Shown: positions 25,614 through 34,188, counted from the stretch's first letter. The stretch: 34,475 bases of DNA from Candidatus Udaeobacter sp. (GCA_013372845.1 JAALOD010000001.1:24109-58583), one strand, 5' to 3'. Notes: generated by a model from the sequence alone, not told the origin. Program-made: numbers and translations.

Positions 25614-26159
25614 GTTGCTCACCTTTTCCATCGCTAAAGTGAATTCCGCGCACTTTGAAAATTTCGTCCCGCCGGCGAAGCGATTTCAGCGCGGCGATCG
25701 TCGCCTTCACCACGTTGGCGTGATTGCTTGACCCGAGCGACTTGGCCAGCACGTCTCGGATGCCGGCAGCTTCAGCTACGGCCCGCACACCTCCGCCGGC
25801 GATAACCCGGTCCCCGGCGATGCGGGACGCAATAGGACTCGCGCTCCATCATATTCGCCGATCACTTCGTGGGGAATCGTGTTTTCGTTCAATGAAACTT
25901 TTTCCATCGCTTTGCGGGCTGCTTCGGAAGCCTTTCGAATGGCCTCTGATACTTCGTTAGCCTTGCCAAATCCGCATCCAACTTTTCCGTCGTGATCTCC
26001 AGCGACGATCAATGCGCTGAAGCTGAAACGCCGTCCGCCTTTCACAACCTTGGCGCAGCGGTTGATGAACACGACTTTCTCGGTCGTATCACCCCCCGCG
26101 GGCGCCTTATCTTGCCTGCGCATGTCCGGTCTTCTACCTGCCGAAGTTGTTTGAGCCAT
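25597..26159 (-). CDS. rpsE: 30S ribosomal protein S5, frame broken once
   Basis: S5 takes part in decoding fidelity in the 30S body. From ATG 26159 the frame covers [46 protein letters not shown] to RPASPGTG. Restoring one G in the run at plus-strand 25806-25808 gives [40 protein letters not shown], the canonical C-terminal half. The repaired length is 187 aa. The end overlaps the rplO start by 17 bases. This is the last broken gene; everything upstream in the operon (higher coordinates) is intact. Confidence 0.9.
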
Positions 26160-26162
26160 GAA

Positions 26163-26525
26163 TTAAAATTTTAGACCGCCTGCACGCGCCGCGTCTGCTA
26201 ATGCCTTGACTTTGCCATGATAAAGGAACCCGCCACGATCAAAAACGACTCGCTCGAGTTTCTTCGCCAGCAAACGTTCCGCGATTGCTTTGCCGATTTG
26301 TTCTGCCGCGGTTTTGTTTGCAGCTGCTTTATCTTTACCCAATAATGAACGCTCCGCCGTCGATGCAGCGACCAGCGTCCGTCCGGAGTTGTCGTCGATC
26401 ACCTGAGCGTAAACGTGTTTCCCGGAGAAATGAACTGACAGCCGCGGCCGTTGGGCTGTGCCTGCCACTTTTTTCCTGATCCTTTGATGAACACGCTGCC
26501 GCGCTGCCTTACGAATCGTCGCCAT
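26163..26525 (-). CDS. rplR: 50S ribosomal protein L18
   Basis: A 5S rRNA-binding protein of 120 aa. [38 protein letters not shown] and the C-terminal [26 protein letters not shown] are typical. It is complete and lies 3 bases upstream of rpsE in the transcript. Confidence 0.95.
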   Translation of the reverse strand: MATIRKAARQRVHQRIRKKVAGTAQRPRLSVHFSGKHVYAQVIDDNSGRTLVAASTAERSLLGKDKAAANKTAAEQIGKAIAERLLAKKLERVVFDRGGFLYHGKVKALADAARAGGLKF

Positions 26526-26527
26526 AA

Positions 26528-27067
26528 TTATTGAACGGTCTTGCCTACTTTGCGACGAATCTGCTCGCCCGCGTAGCGAACGCCTTTTCCCTTGTACGGT
26601 TCCGGAGGGTAAAAGCGACGAATGTCCGCCGCCACCTGGCCAACCAATTTTTTGTCCACCCCCTGGACCGTGATCTTCGTGTTATCCGCGACAGTGATTT
26701 TGATGTCCTTTGGAATCGAAAAGGGAACCGGATGCGAGAAGCCGAGGCTCAAGTTAAGCGTGGATCCCTGGAGGGCGGCCTTGAACCCAACTCCTTCGAT
26801 CTCGAGTTGCTTGGTGAAACCCTCGCTCACGCCCTGCACCATGTTGTGCACGAGGCTACGCGAAAGCCCATGTAGCGCTTTCACGCTGCGTGATTCTGCC
26901 TCGCGCACCACAGACACCCGGTTATCCTGCACGCTGGCCCGGATCTGACGCGGAAGTTTCCACTGCAGTTTTCCCTTGGGGCCTTCCACTGAGACCGCTC
27001 CCTCCTCGTCAACGTTCACTTTGACTTTATCAGGGATCTCGACCGCCTTGTTTCCAATTCGTGACAT
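26528..27067 (-). CDS. rplF: 50S ribosomal protein L6
   Basis: Binds near the sarcin-ricin loop at the base of the L7/L12 stalk. It is 179 aa, of normal length, starting [17 protein letters not shown], with [11 protein letters not shown], the C-terminal signature [22 protein letters not shown] and [10 protein letters not shown]. It lies 2 bases upstream of rplR. Confidence 0.96.
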   Translation of the reverse strand: MSRIGNKAVEIPDKVKVNVDEEGAVSVEGPKGKLQWKLPRQIRASVQDNRVSVVREAESRSVKALHGLSRSLVHNMVQGVSEGFTKQLEIEGVGFKAALQGSTLNLSLGFSHPVPFSIPKDIKITVADNTKITVQGVDKKLVGQVAADIRRFYPPEPYKGKGVRYAGEQIRRKVGKTVQ

Positions 27068-27072
27068 GAGTT

Positions 27073-27092
27073 CGTGATTCGTTAAATCGTTA
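27073..27092. repeat. GATTCGTTAAATCG spacer word
   Basis: A 20-base word identical to 17771-17790, in the short spacer between rpsH and rplF. Confidence 0.6.
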
Positions 27093-27097
27093 CATGG

Positions 27098-27496
27098 TCA
27101 CCAAACGTAGGCCAGTAGTTCGCCGCCTACTTTTTGCTTCCGCGCTTCACGTCCCGATAAAACACCGCGTGATGTGGAAAGAATCGCCAAACCCATTCCA
27201 CCCAGAACTCGGGGGATTTCATCAGCGCCAACATAACGCCGCAATCCTGGGCGGCTCACCCGGCGAAGCCCCGCAATGGCGCTCGAGCGATTTACGATTT
27301 TGTTCGTGATCTTGATGCGCGGATGCGCAGCGCTCGTGTCAATCGAGTAATCGGAAATGTAACCTTCATCTTTCAGGATGCGCGCGATCTCAGCCTTGAC
27401 CTTCGAGTACGGGATCAGCACCTCCGGTTTTTGCGCACGCGTGCCATTGCGCACACGCGCCAGAAAATCGGCAATTGGATCAGTAACAGTACTCAT
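27098..27496 (-). CDS. rpsH: 30S ribosomal protein S8
   Basis: Binds 16S rRNA helix 21 and is the translational repressor of the spc operon in E. coli. It is 132 aa: MSTVTDPIADFLARVRNG, VKAEIARILKDEGYISDY, RVSRPGLRRYVGADEIPRVLGGMGLAILSTSRGVLSGREAR. It is complete. It follows rplE after 5 bases, so rpsN (S14), normally between them, is missing from the operon. Confidence 0.96.
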   Translation of the reverse strand: MSTVTDPIADFLARVRNGTRAQKPEVLIPYSKVKAEIARILKDEGYISDYSIDTSAAHPRIKITNKIVNRSSAIAGLRRVSRPGLRRYVGADEIPRVLGGMGLAILSTSRGVLSGREARKQKVGGELLAYVW

Positions 27497-27501
27497 GAAA
27501 A

Positions 27502-28074
27502 TCAGGCGGCTTGCGCAGCGGGCTTCTTTACCCGGTCGCTAAAGGGCATTCCCATTTCGCTTAACAGCGATTTGGCTTCCTCGTCGGTCTGTGCCGTGGT
27601 GACGATTGTAACATCAAATCCGATGTTGCGCTTGATTTTATCCAGCTCGACTTCGGGGAAAATCGATTGATCCGAAATTCCCAGGGTATAGTTGCCGTGA
27701 TCATCAAAGCAGCGGGGAGAGACGCCGCGGAAATCTCGGATACGTGGCAGCGCCGCTTTGATGAAGCGTTCGAGAAATTCGTACATGCGCTCTCCACGCA
27801 GGGTCACCTTTGCGCCAATGGCCTGGCCTTTGCGTAATTTGAAATTGGAAATGCTTTTTTTTGCCAGTGTTTCCACCGGGCGCTGGCCGGTGATTAATGC
27901 CAGTTCGGCCTTCGCTTCTTCCAGAGCCTGCTTCACATCAGATTGCGAGCCGACCGAAGTGTTAATGACCACTTTTTCGACTCTCGGAACCTGGTGAACG
28001 TTTTTGTAACCGTGCAGCTTTTGCAGCGCCGGCATAACGCGCTCTTTGTAATCGCGATAAAATTCGTTTTCCAT
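27502..28074 (-). CDS. rplE: 50S ribosomal protein L5
   Basis: A 5S rRNA-binding protein of the central protuberance, 190 aa from ATG 28074 ([18 protein letters not shown]); a start three codons upstream is possible. [44 protein letters not shown] and [19 protein letters not shown] are canonical. It has a short Ala-rich tail and is complete. Confidence 0.96.
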   Translation of the reverse strand: MENEFYRDYKERVMPALQKLHGYKNVHQVPRVEKVVINTSVGSQSDVKQALEEAKAELALITGQRPVETLAKKSISNFKLRKGQAIGAKVTLRGERMYEFLERFIKAALPRIRDFRGVSPRCFDDHGNYTLGISDQSIFPEVELDKIKRNIGFDVTIVTTAQTDEEAKSLLSEMGMPFSDRVKKPAAQAA

Positions 28075-28085
28075 TTTCAACACAC

Positions 28086-28182
28086 TGTCATTCTGAGCGA
28101 AGCGAAGCGGAGTCGAAGAATCCCGCGGTCAAATCGAGGACACTGCTACGGGATCCCTCGACTTCGCTGGGGATGACTGTCA
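28086..28182. repeat. Dispersed inverted-repeat element, copy 3, inside the ribosomal operon
   Basis: The left arm at 28086-28125 contains GAGCGAAGCGAAGCGGAGTC and the right arm at 28149-28182 contains GGATCCCTCGACTTCGCT. It occupies nearly all of the rplX-rplE spacer. Related copies lie at 1286-1377 and 11810-11902. Confidence 0.75.
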
Positions 28183-28197
28183 TTTCCTTAGTTTCGA

Positions 28198-28497
28198 TCA
28201 TGCCGCTTTCTTCTCTGCTTCCTTTTTCGATTTCTTTGTCGCCTTTTTCTCAGTCTTCTTCTCGCGCTCGATTAATTTCACGTTGGAAATATGAATGGGG
28301 CCCTCGCGTTCGGCGATTTTCCCGCCCGGGTTATCCTGGGATTTTCGCAGGTGCTTTTTGATGATCCGTACGCCTTCAACGACGACACGCTGTTTTGCGG
28401 GAAACACCGCCAGGATTCGCCCTGAAGAACCGCGGAAATTCCCGGAGATGACCTCGACTTGGTCGCCTTTTTTAACGTGAAACTTGACGCGGTTCAT
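28198..28497 (-). CDS. rplX: 50S ribosomal protein L24
   Basis: Initiates 50S assembly. It is 99 aa: [48 protein letters not shown] (KOW domain), then [19 protein letters not shown] and a Lys/Ala/Glu tail. The ATG overlaps the rplN stop (ATGA). Confidence 0.95.
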   Translation of the reverse strand: MNRVKFHVKKGDQVEVISGNFRGSSGRILAVFPAKQRVVVEGVRIIKKHLRKSQDNPGGKIAEREGPIHISNVKLIEREKKTEKKATKKSKKEAEKKAA

Positions 28498-28859
28498 AAG
28501 ACTTCCGGGGCAAGCGAGACAATTTTCATGAAATTCCGCTCACGCAATTCACGTGCGACCGGTCCGAAAATGCGCGTGCCGCGGGGATTCAAATCTTTAT
28601 CGATAATCACGATGGCATTGTTATCGAAACGCAGCAGCGACCCATCCTCGCGCCGGATCGGTTGCCTGGTCCGGACGAGCACTGCGCGTACCACTTCGCC
28701 CTTCTTCACTGTGCCGTTCGCGCTTGCTTCCTTGACGTTTGCAGTAATCACGTCGCCGATTCCTGCGTAACGCGTGGCTTTGCCAATGACACCAATCATC
28801 GTGGCCATGCGCGCGCCGCTATTGTCCGCCACATCCAATCTGGATCGAAGTTGTACCAT
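28494..28859 (-). CDS. rplN: 50S ribosomal protein L14
   Basis: A 121-aa protein at the subunit interface. ATG 28859 ([18 protein letters not shown]) is the canonical start; the frame is open further upstream, but that part overlaps the end of rpsQ. VIVIDKD-type core [42 protein letters not shown] is typical. It is complete. Confidence 0.96.
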   Translation of the reverse strand: MVQLRSRLDVADNSGARMATMIGVIGKATRYAGIGDVITANVKEASANGTVKKGEVVRAVLVRTRQPIRREDGSLLRFDNNAIVIIDKDLNPRGTRIFGPVARELRERNFMKIVSLAPEVL

Positions 28860-28870
28860 AAAATCGATAG

Positions 28871-29158
28871 TTACTTTTGGATGACTTCCACAAGGCGCCA
28901 CCGTTTTAGCTTGCTTAGCGGCCGCGTCTCCATGATGCGCACCCTGTCACCAGTTTTTGCCTGGTTCTGTTCATCGTGCGCATAGAATTTTTTCATCTGT
29001 TTGACAATCTTGCCGAATTTCGGGTGCGGCACACGCGTCACCGTGCGCACCACAATTGTTTTATTCATGCCGCTGGAAACCACTTCGCCGGTGCGCATCT
29101 TACGCGGGCCGCGCGTGATAGACGCGGGAGCAGATTGCGGTTCGTGTTCGTCAGCCAT
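28871..29158 (-). CDS. rpsQ: 30S ribosomal protein S17
   Basis: A 95-aa primary 16S rRNA-binding protein with an OB fold: [44 protein letters not shown], then [24 protein letters not shown]. The first 19 residues are an extension relative to E. coli S17. Confidence 0.95.
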   Translation of the reverse strand: MADEHEPQSAPASITRGPRKMRTGEVVSSGMNKTIVVRTVTRVPHPKFGKIVKQMKKFYAHDEQNQAKTGDRVRIMETRPLSKLKRWRLVEVIQK

Positions 29159-29160
29159 AG

Positions 29161-29364
29161 TTACTTCGTTTCAGTTTGTTTCTCGCGCTGCGACAGCTCT
29201 GTTTCGATCCGCGCAATGTCCCGTCGCAGGAAGCGCAACCTGCTTGGCTGTTCCAACTGGCCACTCTGCTGCTGCAGCCGGAGGTGAAGCCTTTCCTGGC
29301 GAAAGTCCCGCCTTTTAGTCAGCAACTCGTCAGTGCTCAGCTCGGTGATTTCCTTCATTTTCAT
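29161..29364 (-). CDS. rpmC: 50S ribosomal protein L29
   Basis: A 67-aa helical-hairpin protein near the peptide exit tunnel: [59 protein letters not shown]. It is complete. The second Met is an equally good start. Confidence 0.94.
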   Translation of the reverse strand: MKMKEITELSTDELLTKRRDFRQERLHLRLQQQSGQLEQPSRLRFLRRDIARIETELSQREKQTETK

Positions 29365-29369
29365 GACGC

Positions 29370-29795
29370 TTAAGCGGCCCTCACATGGTGCCGTGTGAGA
29401 AACTTCGTGCGCACCGGCAACTTGTCCGCCGCCAGCCGCAAGGACTCCCTCGCCACCGATTCCGGCACGCCGTCCAACTCAAACAAAATGTTGCCAGGCC
29501 GCACCGTGGCGACCCAAAACTCGGGCTGGCCTTTTCCCTTGCCCATGCGCGTTTCCGGTGGACGCGAAGTTACCGATTTGTCCGGGAAAATACGGATCCA
29601 AAGCTTGCCCTTGCGCTTCATGTTACGAGTGAGCGCAACACGCGCGGCTTCCAATTGCGTGTTCGTGATCCAGGCGCGCTCGAGTGTTTGCAACCCGAAT
29701 TCGCCAAAATCGATCTTTAGATTGCGCGAAGCGGTTCCCTTGCGGCTTCCCCGCTGGGACTTTCGATACTTCACGCGTTTTGGCATCAACGGCAT
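29370..29795 (-). CDS. rplP: 50S ribosomal protein L16
   Basis: A 141-aa protein near the A-site tRNA elbow: [106 protein letters not shown]. It is complete and canonical. Confidence 0.96.
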   Translation of the reverse strand: MPLMPKRVKYRKSQRGSRKGTASRNLKIDFGEFGLQTLERAWITNTQLEAARVALTRNMKRKGKLWIRIFPDKSVTSRPPETRMGKGKGQPEFWVATVRPGNILFELDGVPESVARESLRLAADKLPVRTKFLTRHHVRAA

Positions 29796-29806
29796 AAAAT
29801 TTCTCC

Positions 29807-30499
29807 TTAGACTTCAGCCGGCTCTGGTGCCGGAGCTGGCGGCGGTGGCGGTGGGGAAGCGGGCTGAACGGGGGGCTCCTCCTTCTTACACATCCAACAT
29901 TTGACTCCGATTTTTCCGTAAACGGTATTGGCTTCGGCAAATCCGTAATCGACCGCTGTTCGCAGCGTGTGCAGAGGAACTTTGCCTTCCCGATACCATT
30001 CCGAGCGCGAAATCTCCGCGCCATTAAGCCGGCCTGAACAACGGAGCCGAATTCCTTCGGCGCCAAAATCCATCGCCGTCTGCACGGCTTTCTTCATTGC
30101 GCGGCGATAAGCAATCCGCCGCTCGATCTGTAGCGCCACATTCTCCGCCACCAATTGCGCATCGAGCTCCGGTGTCTTGATCTCCTGGATGTCGATCTTG
30201 ACTTGCTTGCCCTGCGCCATCTTGGAAATCTCTTCTGTCATTTTCTCGATCTCGGCGCCTTTGCGTCCGATCACGATTCCCGGGCGCGCCGTAAAAATGG
30301 TTACCCGGATACTGTTCCACGCCCGCTCGATCACAATTTTCGAGACAGCTGCATACTGCAGCTTTTTCTTCACGTAATTACGAATCTCTAAATCGGAGTG
30401 CAAAAATTCTGGCAGCTCCTGAGGCGAGGCATACCAGCGTGAGCGCCAATCGCGGTTCACGCCCAGGCGAAAGCCAATCGGATTAACTTTTTGTCCCAT
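29807..30499 (-). CDS. rpsC: 30S ribosomal protein S3
   Basis: A mRNA-entry-channel protein of 230 aa. [24 protein letters not shown], the KH segment [22 protein letters not shown] and [69 protein letters not shown] are canonical. At the usual VKVWIFKGE position it has VKCWMCKKE, creating a C-x2-C pair. A Pro-rich tail of about 20 residues ([19 protein letters not shown]) follows. Confidence 0.96.
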   Translation of the reverse strand: MGQKVNPIGFRLGVNRDWRSRWYASPQELPEFLHSDLEIRNYVKKKLQYAAVSKIVIERAWNSIRVTIFTARPGIVIGRKGAEIEKMTEEISKMAQGKQVKIDIQEIKTPELDAQLVAENVALQIERRIAYRRAMKKAVQTAMDFGAEGIRLRCSGRLNGAEISRSEWYREGKVPLHTLRTAVDYGFAEANTVYGKIGVKCWMCKKEEPPVQPASPPPPPPAPAPEPAEV

Positions 30500-30516
30500 A
30501 AGTCAGTATAACAAAT

Positions 30517-30999
30517 TTACTTCTTCGATTTCTTGGGCGCTTTTTTCGCTTTCGGCTTTTTACCTTCAGTTGCCGGTCCTTCCGCGCCCGTCGTGCCACC
30601 AGCCTTCTTCGCCGCTTTTTCTTCGGCCTTGCGTTTCGCTTTCCTGGTCTCGCGTGTCTCGACTTTAATTTCGTCAGTAAGCACGATTCGAATATGACTG
30701 GTCCGTTTCAAAATCCGACTCGCGCTGCCCCGCGCACGCGCCATGATCCGCTTAAACGTTGGACCTTCGCCTACGACCGCTTCTTTCACGACCAATCCGT
30801 CAGGCTTGAGGTTGGCGTTGTTCTCGGCATTAGCGATCGCGCTCTTCAACGTCTTGTTAATGAGGAACGCCGCTTTCTTGGGCGTGAAAGCGAGGAGATC
30901 GAGTGCTGCCGAGACCGGTAGACCCTGGATCTCACGCGTGACTTCGCGCGCCTTAAACGGCGAAATCCGCGCATACTTGTATATCGATCTGACTTCCAT
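30517..30999 (-). CDS. rplV: 50S ribosomal protein L22 with basic tail
   Basis: Lines the peptide exit tunnel. The core YARISPFKAREVTREIQGLPVSAALDLLAFTPKKAAFLINKTLKSAIANAENN...VGEGPTFKRIMARARGSASRILKRTSHIRIVL is complete. The last 45 residues are Lys/Ala/Glu-rich, extending it to 160 aa against about 110 in E. coli. Upstream lies not rpsS but a coiled-coil gene. Confidence 0.95.
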   Translation of the reverse strand: MEVRSIYKYARISPFKAREVTREIQGLPVSAALDLLAFTPKKAAFLINKTLKSAIANAENNANLKPDGLVVKEAVVGEGPTFKRIMARARGSASRILKRTSHIRIVLTDEIKVETRETRKAKRKAEEKAAKKAGGTTGAEGPATEGKKPKAKKAPKKSKK

Positions 31000-31007
31000 C
31001 GTTTCGT

Positions 31008-31080
31008 TCCGTAATTCGAGAATCGAAATTCGTAACTCGGTTTCCCGTTCTCACGTTCTCGGTTCCGGTTCTCGATTCTT
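31008..31080. other. Low-complexity wordy spacer before rplV
   Basis: Built from GTAATTCGAGAATCGAAATTCG and GTTCTCGGTTCCGGTTCTCG words. No ribosome-binding site is obvious. It separates the coiled-coil gene from rplV. Confidence 0.5.
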
Positions 31081-31086
31081 GTCTTC

Positions 31087-32007
31087 TTATTTCAAACTCA
31101 CATTCGGTTGCGCATCCACCTGGAGGCGGTCCCCTACTTTTATTCTGTCCTTCCTTGAATCCATTTCCTGAATCACAGCGCCGCAAATTCTTTGTCGCAC
31201 ATCAATCACCCGCAGGGTCGCGATCCTTTTGTCGCCGCGCATCACCCGCATTGGCATCCCAATTTTGACGCCTTGTTTTTCGCCAAGGTTACCCACTACG
31301 AAGGACCATTCATCCTTCACGCTGATCACGCTCCCGTCCATCAAACTCGGCTCCGGCAAATCCGGCGCATTCGTGGACTTCGTGACCAGCTTGTCGACGC
31401 TGCGCAGCTGAGTTTCCACGTCCATCCGCGCTTTCGCATCCGCGCTCTGCGACGTTTTCAAGTAACACAACACCGCCTCGTCCAGCCGCAGCATCTGGTC
31501 GCGATATTCGTCGCGCTCCTTCTGCGCGAGCTGAAGATCACTCACCGCCGCCAGTAAACGCTGCTCCAGCTTCGCCCGGTCCTTGTTCGCCGACGCCAGC
31601 CCTAGTGCCTCCATTTGCAATTGCAGATCGGAATACTTGCGCCGAAACAATTCCGCCTCCGCATTGGACTCCGCCAGGCTGCTGGTCAACGCTTTCAGCG
31701 ATTCCTGAGCAATTGATAATTGCCTCTGCAAATCCTCGTTTTGCTGAAGCAAACCCGTCGCAGTCACCTCTGAAGGCAGCCGTGTTGGTCGCGAATTCGC
31801 CGACGCAGCAGGCAAGCCGCCTGCCACTGCGGTGTCATTCGCTCCCGCGTTTTCAGTTTTGGATTCTGACAAAGAACTATTTCCCTCTGCCGCCAGCCCC
31901 TGGGCCAGCGCAACACAACCCACTACGATAAGAGTCGTTAGTTGATGGTTGATCGTCGATGGTTTCACCTTGGCAAAACGCAGCGGCTCATCTCTATCAA
32001 CTCGCAA
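31087..32007 (-). CDS. Secreted or anchored coiled-coil protein embedded in the S10 operon
   Basis: Up to 306 aa from TTG 32007. A hydrophobic signal-like segment (LTTLIVVGCVALAQGLAAEG) ends near residue 42. A Ser/Ala-rich linker contains a palindromic repeat (31808-31824, read as VAGGLPAAS). Residues 85-175 form a long coiled coil (LLQQNEDLQRQLSIAQESLKALTSSLAESNAEAE...). The last 85 residues look like a compact beta domain (GSVISVKDEWSFVVGNLGEKQGVKIGMPMRVMRGDKRIATLRVIDVRQRICGAVIQEM...IKVGDRLQV). No named family was recognised. The start is uncertain because the 5' region is low-complexity. It lies between rpsS and rplV on the same strand, 30 bases after rpsS. Confidence 0.7.
   Translation of the reverse strand: MRVDRDEPLRFAKVKPSTINHQLTTLIVVGCVALAQGLAAEGNSSLSESKTENAGANDTAVAGGLPAASANSRPTRLPSEVTATGLLQQNEDLQRQLSIAQESLKALTSSLAESNAEAELFRRKYSDLQLQMEALGLASANKDRAKLEQRLLAAVSDLQLAQKERDEYRDQMLRLDEAVLCYLKTSQSADAKARMDVETQLRSVDKLVTKSTNAPDLPEPSLMDGSVISVKDEWSFVVGNLGEKQGVKIGMPMRVMRGDKRIATLRVIDVRQRICGAVIQEMDSRKDRIKVGDRLQVDAQPNVSLK
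31808..31824. repeat. Small palindrome, in frame inside the coiled-coil gene
   Basis: GCAGGC and GCCTGC arms around 5 bases. On the minus strand it reads CAGTGGCAGGC, matching the TAGTGGCAGGC start of the element at 19074-19090. Confidence 0.55.
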
Positions 32008-32037
32008 CTCTCGACTAAAACTTACTCTGAGCTAAAA

Positions 32038-32316
32038 TTATTTCGTCACCTTCGCCGTATGCGAACCATGCTTCTTAAACACGCGCGTGGGCGAAAATTC
32101 ACCGAGCTTATGACCGACCATGTTCTCGGTAACGAAAACGGAAATAAACGTCTTTCCGTTATGCACCAAAAACGTGTGGCCGACAAAATCCGGCGTCACC
32201 ATCGAGCGCCGCGACCAGGTTTTGATTGGTTTCTTTACGCCCGAGCTGTTCATCTTGTCGATCTTCTCCAGAAGATACAACTCGACGAAGGGTCCTTTCT
32301 TTAACGATCTAGCCAT
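32038..32316 (-). CDS. rpsS: 30S ribosomal protein S19
   Basis: A 30S head protein, 92 aa from ATG 32316 ([19 protein letters not shown]); an ATG three codons upstream is also in frame. [54 protein letters not shown] is canonical and complete. Confidence 0.96.
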   Translation of the reverse strand: MARSLKKGPFVELYLLEKIDKMNSSGVKKPIKTWSRRSMVTPDFVGHTFLVHNGKTFISVFVTENMVGHKLGEFSPTRVFKKHGSHTAKVTK

Positions 32317-32333
32317 AATTTTCAAGTGAATTG

Positions 32334-32381
32334 TGGAGGGTCGAGCTCTGCGAGACCGGCCTCGCAGAGCTCCGCCCTCCA
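32334..32381. promoter_or_regulatory. Very stable hairpin between rplB and rpsS
   Basis: The outer arms TGGAGGG/CCCTCCA and inner arms GAGCTCTGCGAG/CTCGCAGAGCTC are separated by a 2-base mismatch, with a 6-base loop. It starts 5 bases after the rplB stop on the transcript and ends 17 bases before the rpsS ATG. It may act as an attenuator, a processing site or a repeat element. Confidence 0.7.
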
Positions 32382-32385
32382 GGAC

Positions 32386-33234
32386 TCACGCTTTTTTCTT
32401 CGGTCTTCTCCTTTCCAAAATAAAGCGATCGCTCGGTTTATGTTTGCTACGCGTCTTAAATCCTTTGGCCAGTTGTCCCCAGGGACTGACCGGATGATGC
32501 CGTCCGCCGCCGCCTTTTGATTTCCCCTGGCCGCCGCCCATCGGATGATCGATCGGGTTCATCACCATGCCGCGCACGTGGGGACGTCGTCCTCGCCAGC
32601 GAGTACGCCCCGCTTTGCCGCTCGACACATTCATGTGATCGACGTTTCCGACCTGGCCAATTGTCGCGAAGCAGTTTTCGTGGATGCGCCGAATTTCCCC
32701 GGAAGGCATTTTCACCAATGCGTAACCGCCTTCGATGTTTGTTAACGTCGCCTGTTGCCCGGCGCTCCGCGCAACCTGGCCACCGCGACCCGGACTCAAT
32801 TCAATGTTGTGAATGTTTGTGCCCAGCGGAATCGCGCGAAGTGGCAAGGCATTGCCCAGATCGGGCGGGACATTCTCGCCGGCAGCGACCGTCGAACCCA
32901 CTCGGAGTCCATTCGGCGCTAGAATGTAACTGAGCTCGCCGTCCGTGTATTTGATGAGAGCAATCCGCGCAGAGCGATTCGGGTCGTACTCGATCCCGAG
33001 AACCTCTGCAGAGACACCGTGCTTGCGTCGTTTAAAATCAACCTTCCGATATTTCTGTTTGTGTCCGCCCCCAATGTGACGCGATGTGAGCCGGCCGTAG
33101 CTGTTGCGACCGCCGCTCTTTTTCTTCGGCTCAACGAGGCTCCTCTCAGGCCGCCACTTTGTGATTTCATCGAAAGCAGGCAGCGACTTGAAACGGAGCG
33201 TCGGCGTTAATGGGCGGAATTCTTTCAGTGCCAT
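32386..33234 (-). CDS. rplB: 50S ribosomal protein L2
   Basis: A 282-aa protein close to the peptidyl-transferase centre: [61 protein letters not shown], then [24 protein letters not shown] and [21 protein letters not shown] containing the conserved His. It is complete. Confidence 0.97.
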   Translation of the reverse strand: MALKEFRPLTPTLRFKSLPAFDEITKWRPERSLVEPKKKSGGRNSYGRLTSRHIGGGHKQKYRKVDFKRRKHGVSAEVLGIEYDPNRSARIALIKYTDGELSYILAPNGLRVGSTVAAGENVPPDLGNALPLRAIPLGTNIHNIELSPGRGGQVARSAGQQATLTNIEGGYALVKMPSGEIRRIHENCFATIGQVGNVDHMNVSSGKAGRTRWRGRRPHVRGMVMNPIDHPMGGGQGKSKGGGGRHHPVSPWGQLAKGFKTRSKHKPSDRFILERRRPKKKA

Positions 33235-33263
33235 AATGCTTTCAAAAATTCGATTTCTCTTCG

Positions 33264-33545
33264 TCAGATGAGATCGATCTTTTCGCCCTCCTTTAACGTG
33301 ACGATCGCTTTCTTCCAGCGTGGTCGTCGCCCCACCGGTCCACGCACGCGTTTTTCCTTGCCCGCGTAATTACAAGTGTTCACATCGACCACTTTCTTTT
33401 GAAACAGGCGTTCGATTGCGTTCTTGATCTCAATCTTGTTCGCACGCGGACTCACGCGAAAGACATACTTGTTCTGCTTCTCGCTCATCAGGGTCGACTT
33501 TTCAGTCAACGACGCGGTTTGAATAATCTCGTGCGGCTCGTTCAT
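33264..33545 (-). CDS. rplW: 50S ribosomal protein L23
   Basis: A 93-aa protein at the exit tunnel, a docking site for SRP and trigger factor: [87 protein letters not shown]. It is complete and lies 4 bases after rplD. Confidence 0.95.
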   Translation of the reverse strand: MNEPHEIIQTASLTEKSTLMSEKQNKYVFRVSPRANKIEIKNAIERLFQKKVVDVNTCNYAGKEKRVRGPVGRRPRWKKAIVTLKEGEKIDLI

Positions 33546-33549
33546 GGCA

Positions 33550-34185
33550 CTACTTCGCGTGTTCGCTGCCTCCAGCCGGCCGAGTCCGTTCCGCCAATCT
33601 TTCCAGCGCCTTTTGGGTGACGAGGATTTTCTCGAAGGCGAGCAACTGCTCTATGTTTACATTGGAAGCAGTGGCAAGCGTCACCGGTTTGACGTTGCGC
33701 CCAGACTTCAAAGTGTTTTGATCAAACGCATCCGATACCAACAAAACTTTCCGGGCGTCTGTTTGTTTTTTCAGCAAACCCACGAACGACTTCGTTTTGA
33801 GTTCCGGCACAACGAATTTGTCGATCGTTAAAACATCACCCGCCTTGATTCGCTCGCTCAGCGCTTTCCGGAACGCCAGACGTCGCACGGATTTCGAAAC
33901 CTTTTTTGAATAGTCTCGCGGCTTCGGTCCAAAGACGACACCACCGCCACGCCAGATCGGCGAAGATTTGTAACCAGCCCGTGCGCGGCCGGTGCCTTTC
34001 TGCCGCCAGGGTTTCGCGCCGGACAAATCCACTTCTGCTTTCGTTTTGGTGTTGGCTGAACCGGAACGACGCGCCGCGCGCATGGCGACGACTGTATCGT
34101 GGACGGCCTGCGAACCTTTTCCGTCTTCGATCAGTTCAATGCCGGCTTCCTTGGCAGCGGCTTTGGTTAAAACTTTTGCGCTCAT
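33550..34185 (-). CDS. rplD: 50S ribosomal protein L4
   Basis: A 211-aa exit-tunnel protein; the E. coli homologue represses its own S10 operon. AMRAARRSGSANTKTKAEVDLSGAKPWRQKGTGRARAGYKSSPIWRGGGVVFGPKPRDYSKKVSKSVRRLAFRKALSERI is the canonical core with the extended loop. It is complete. Confidence 0.96.
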   Translation of the reverse strand: MSAKVLTKAAAKEAGIELIEDGKGSQAVHDTVVAMRAARRSGSANTKTKAEVDLSGAKPWRQKGTGRARAGYKSSPIWRGGGVVFGPKPRDYSKKVSKSVRRLAFRKALSERIKAGDVLTIDKFVVPELKTKSFVGLLKKQTDARKVLLVSDAFDQNTLKSGRNVKPVTLATASNVNIEQLLAFEKILVTQKALERLAERTRPAGGSEHAK

Positions 34186-34188
34186 TTC

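Noticed and set aside
20041-25810. Programmed frameshifting or a true pseudogene operon
   Set aside because: Breaks are at random places with many different contexts, in both directions, in essential single-copy genes whose protein sequence is otherwise conserved; base-call error explains them more simply.
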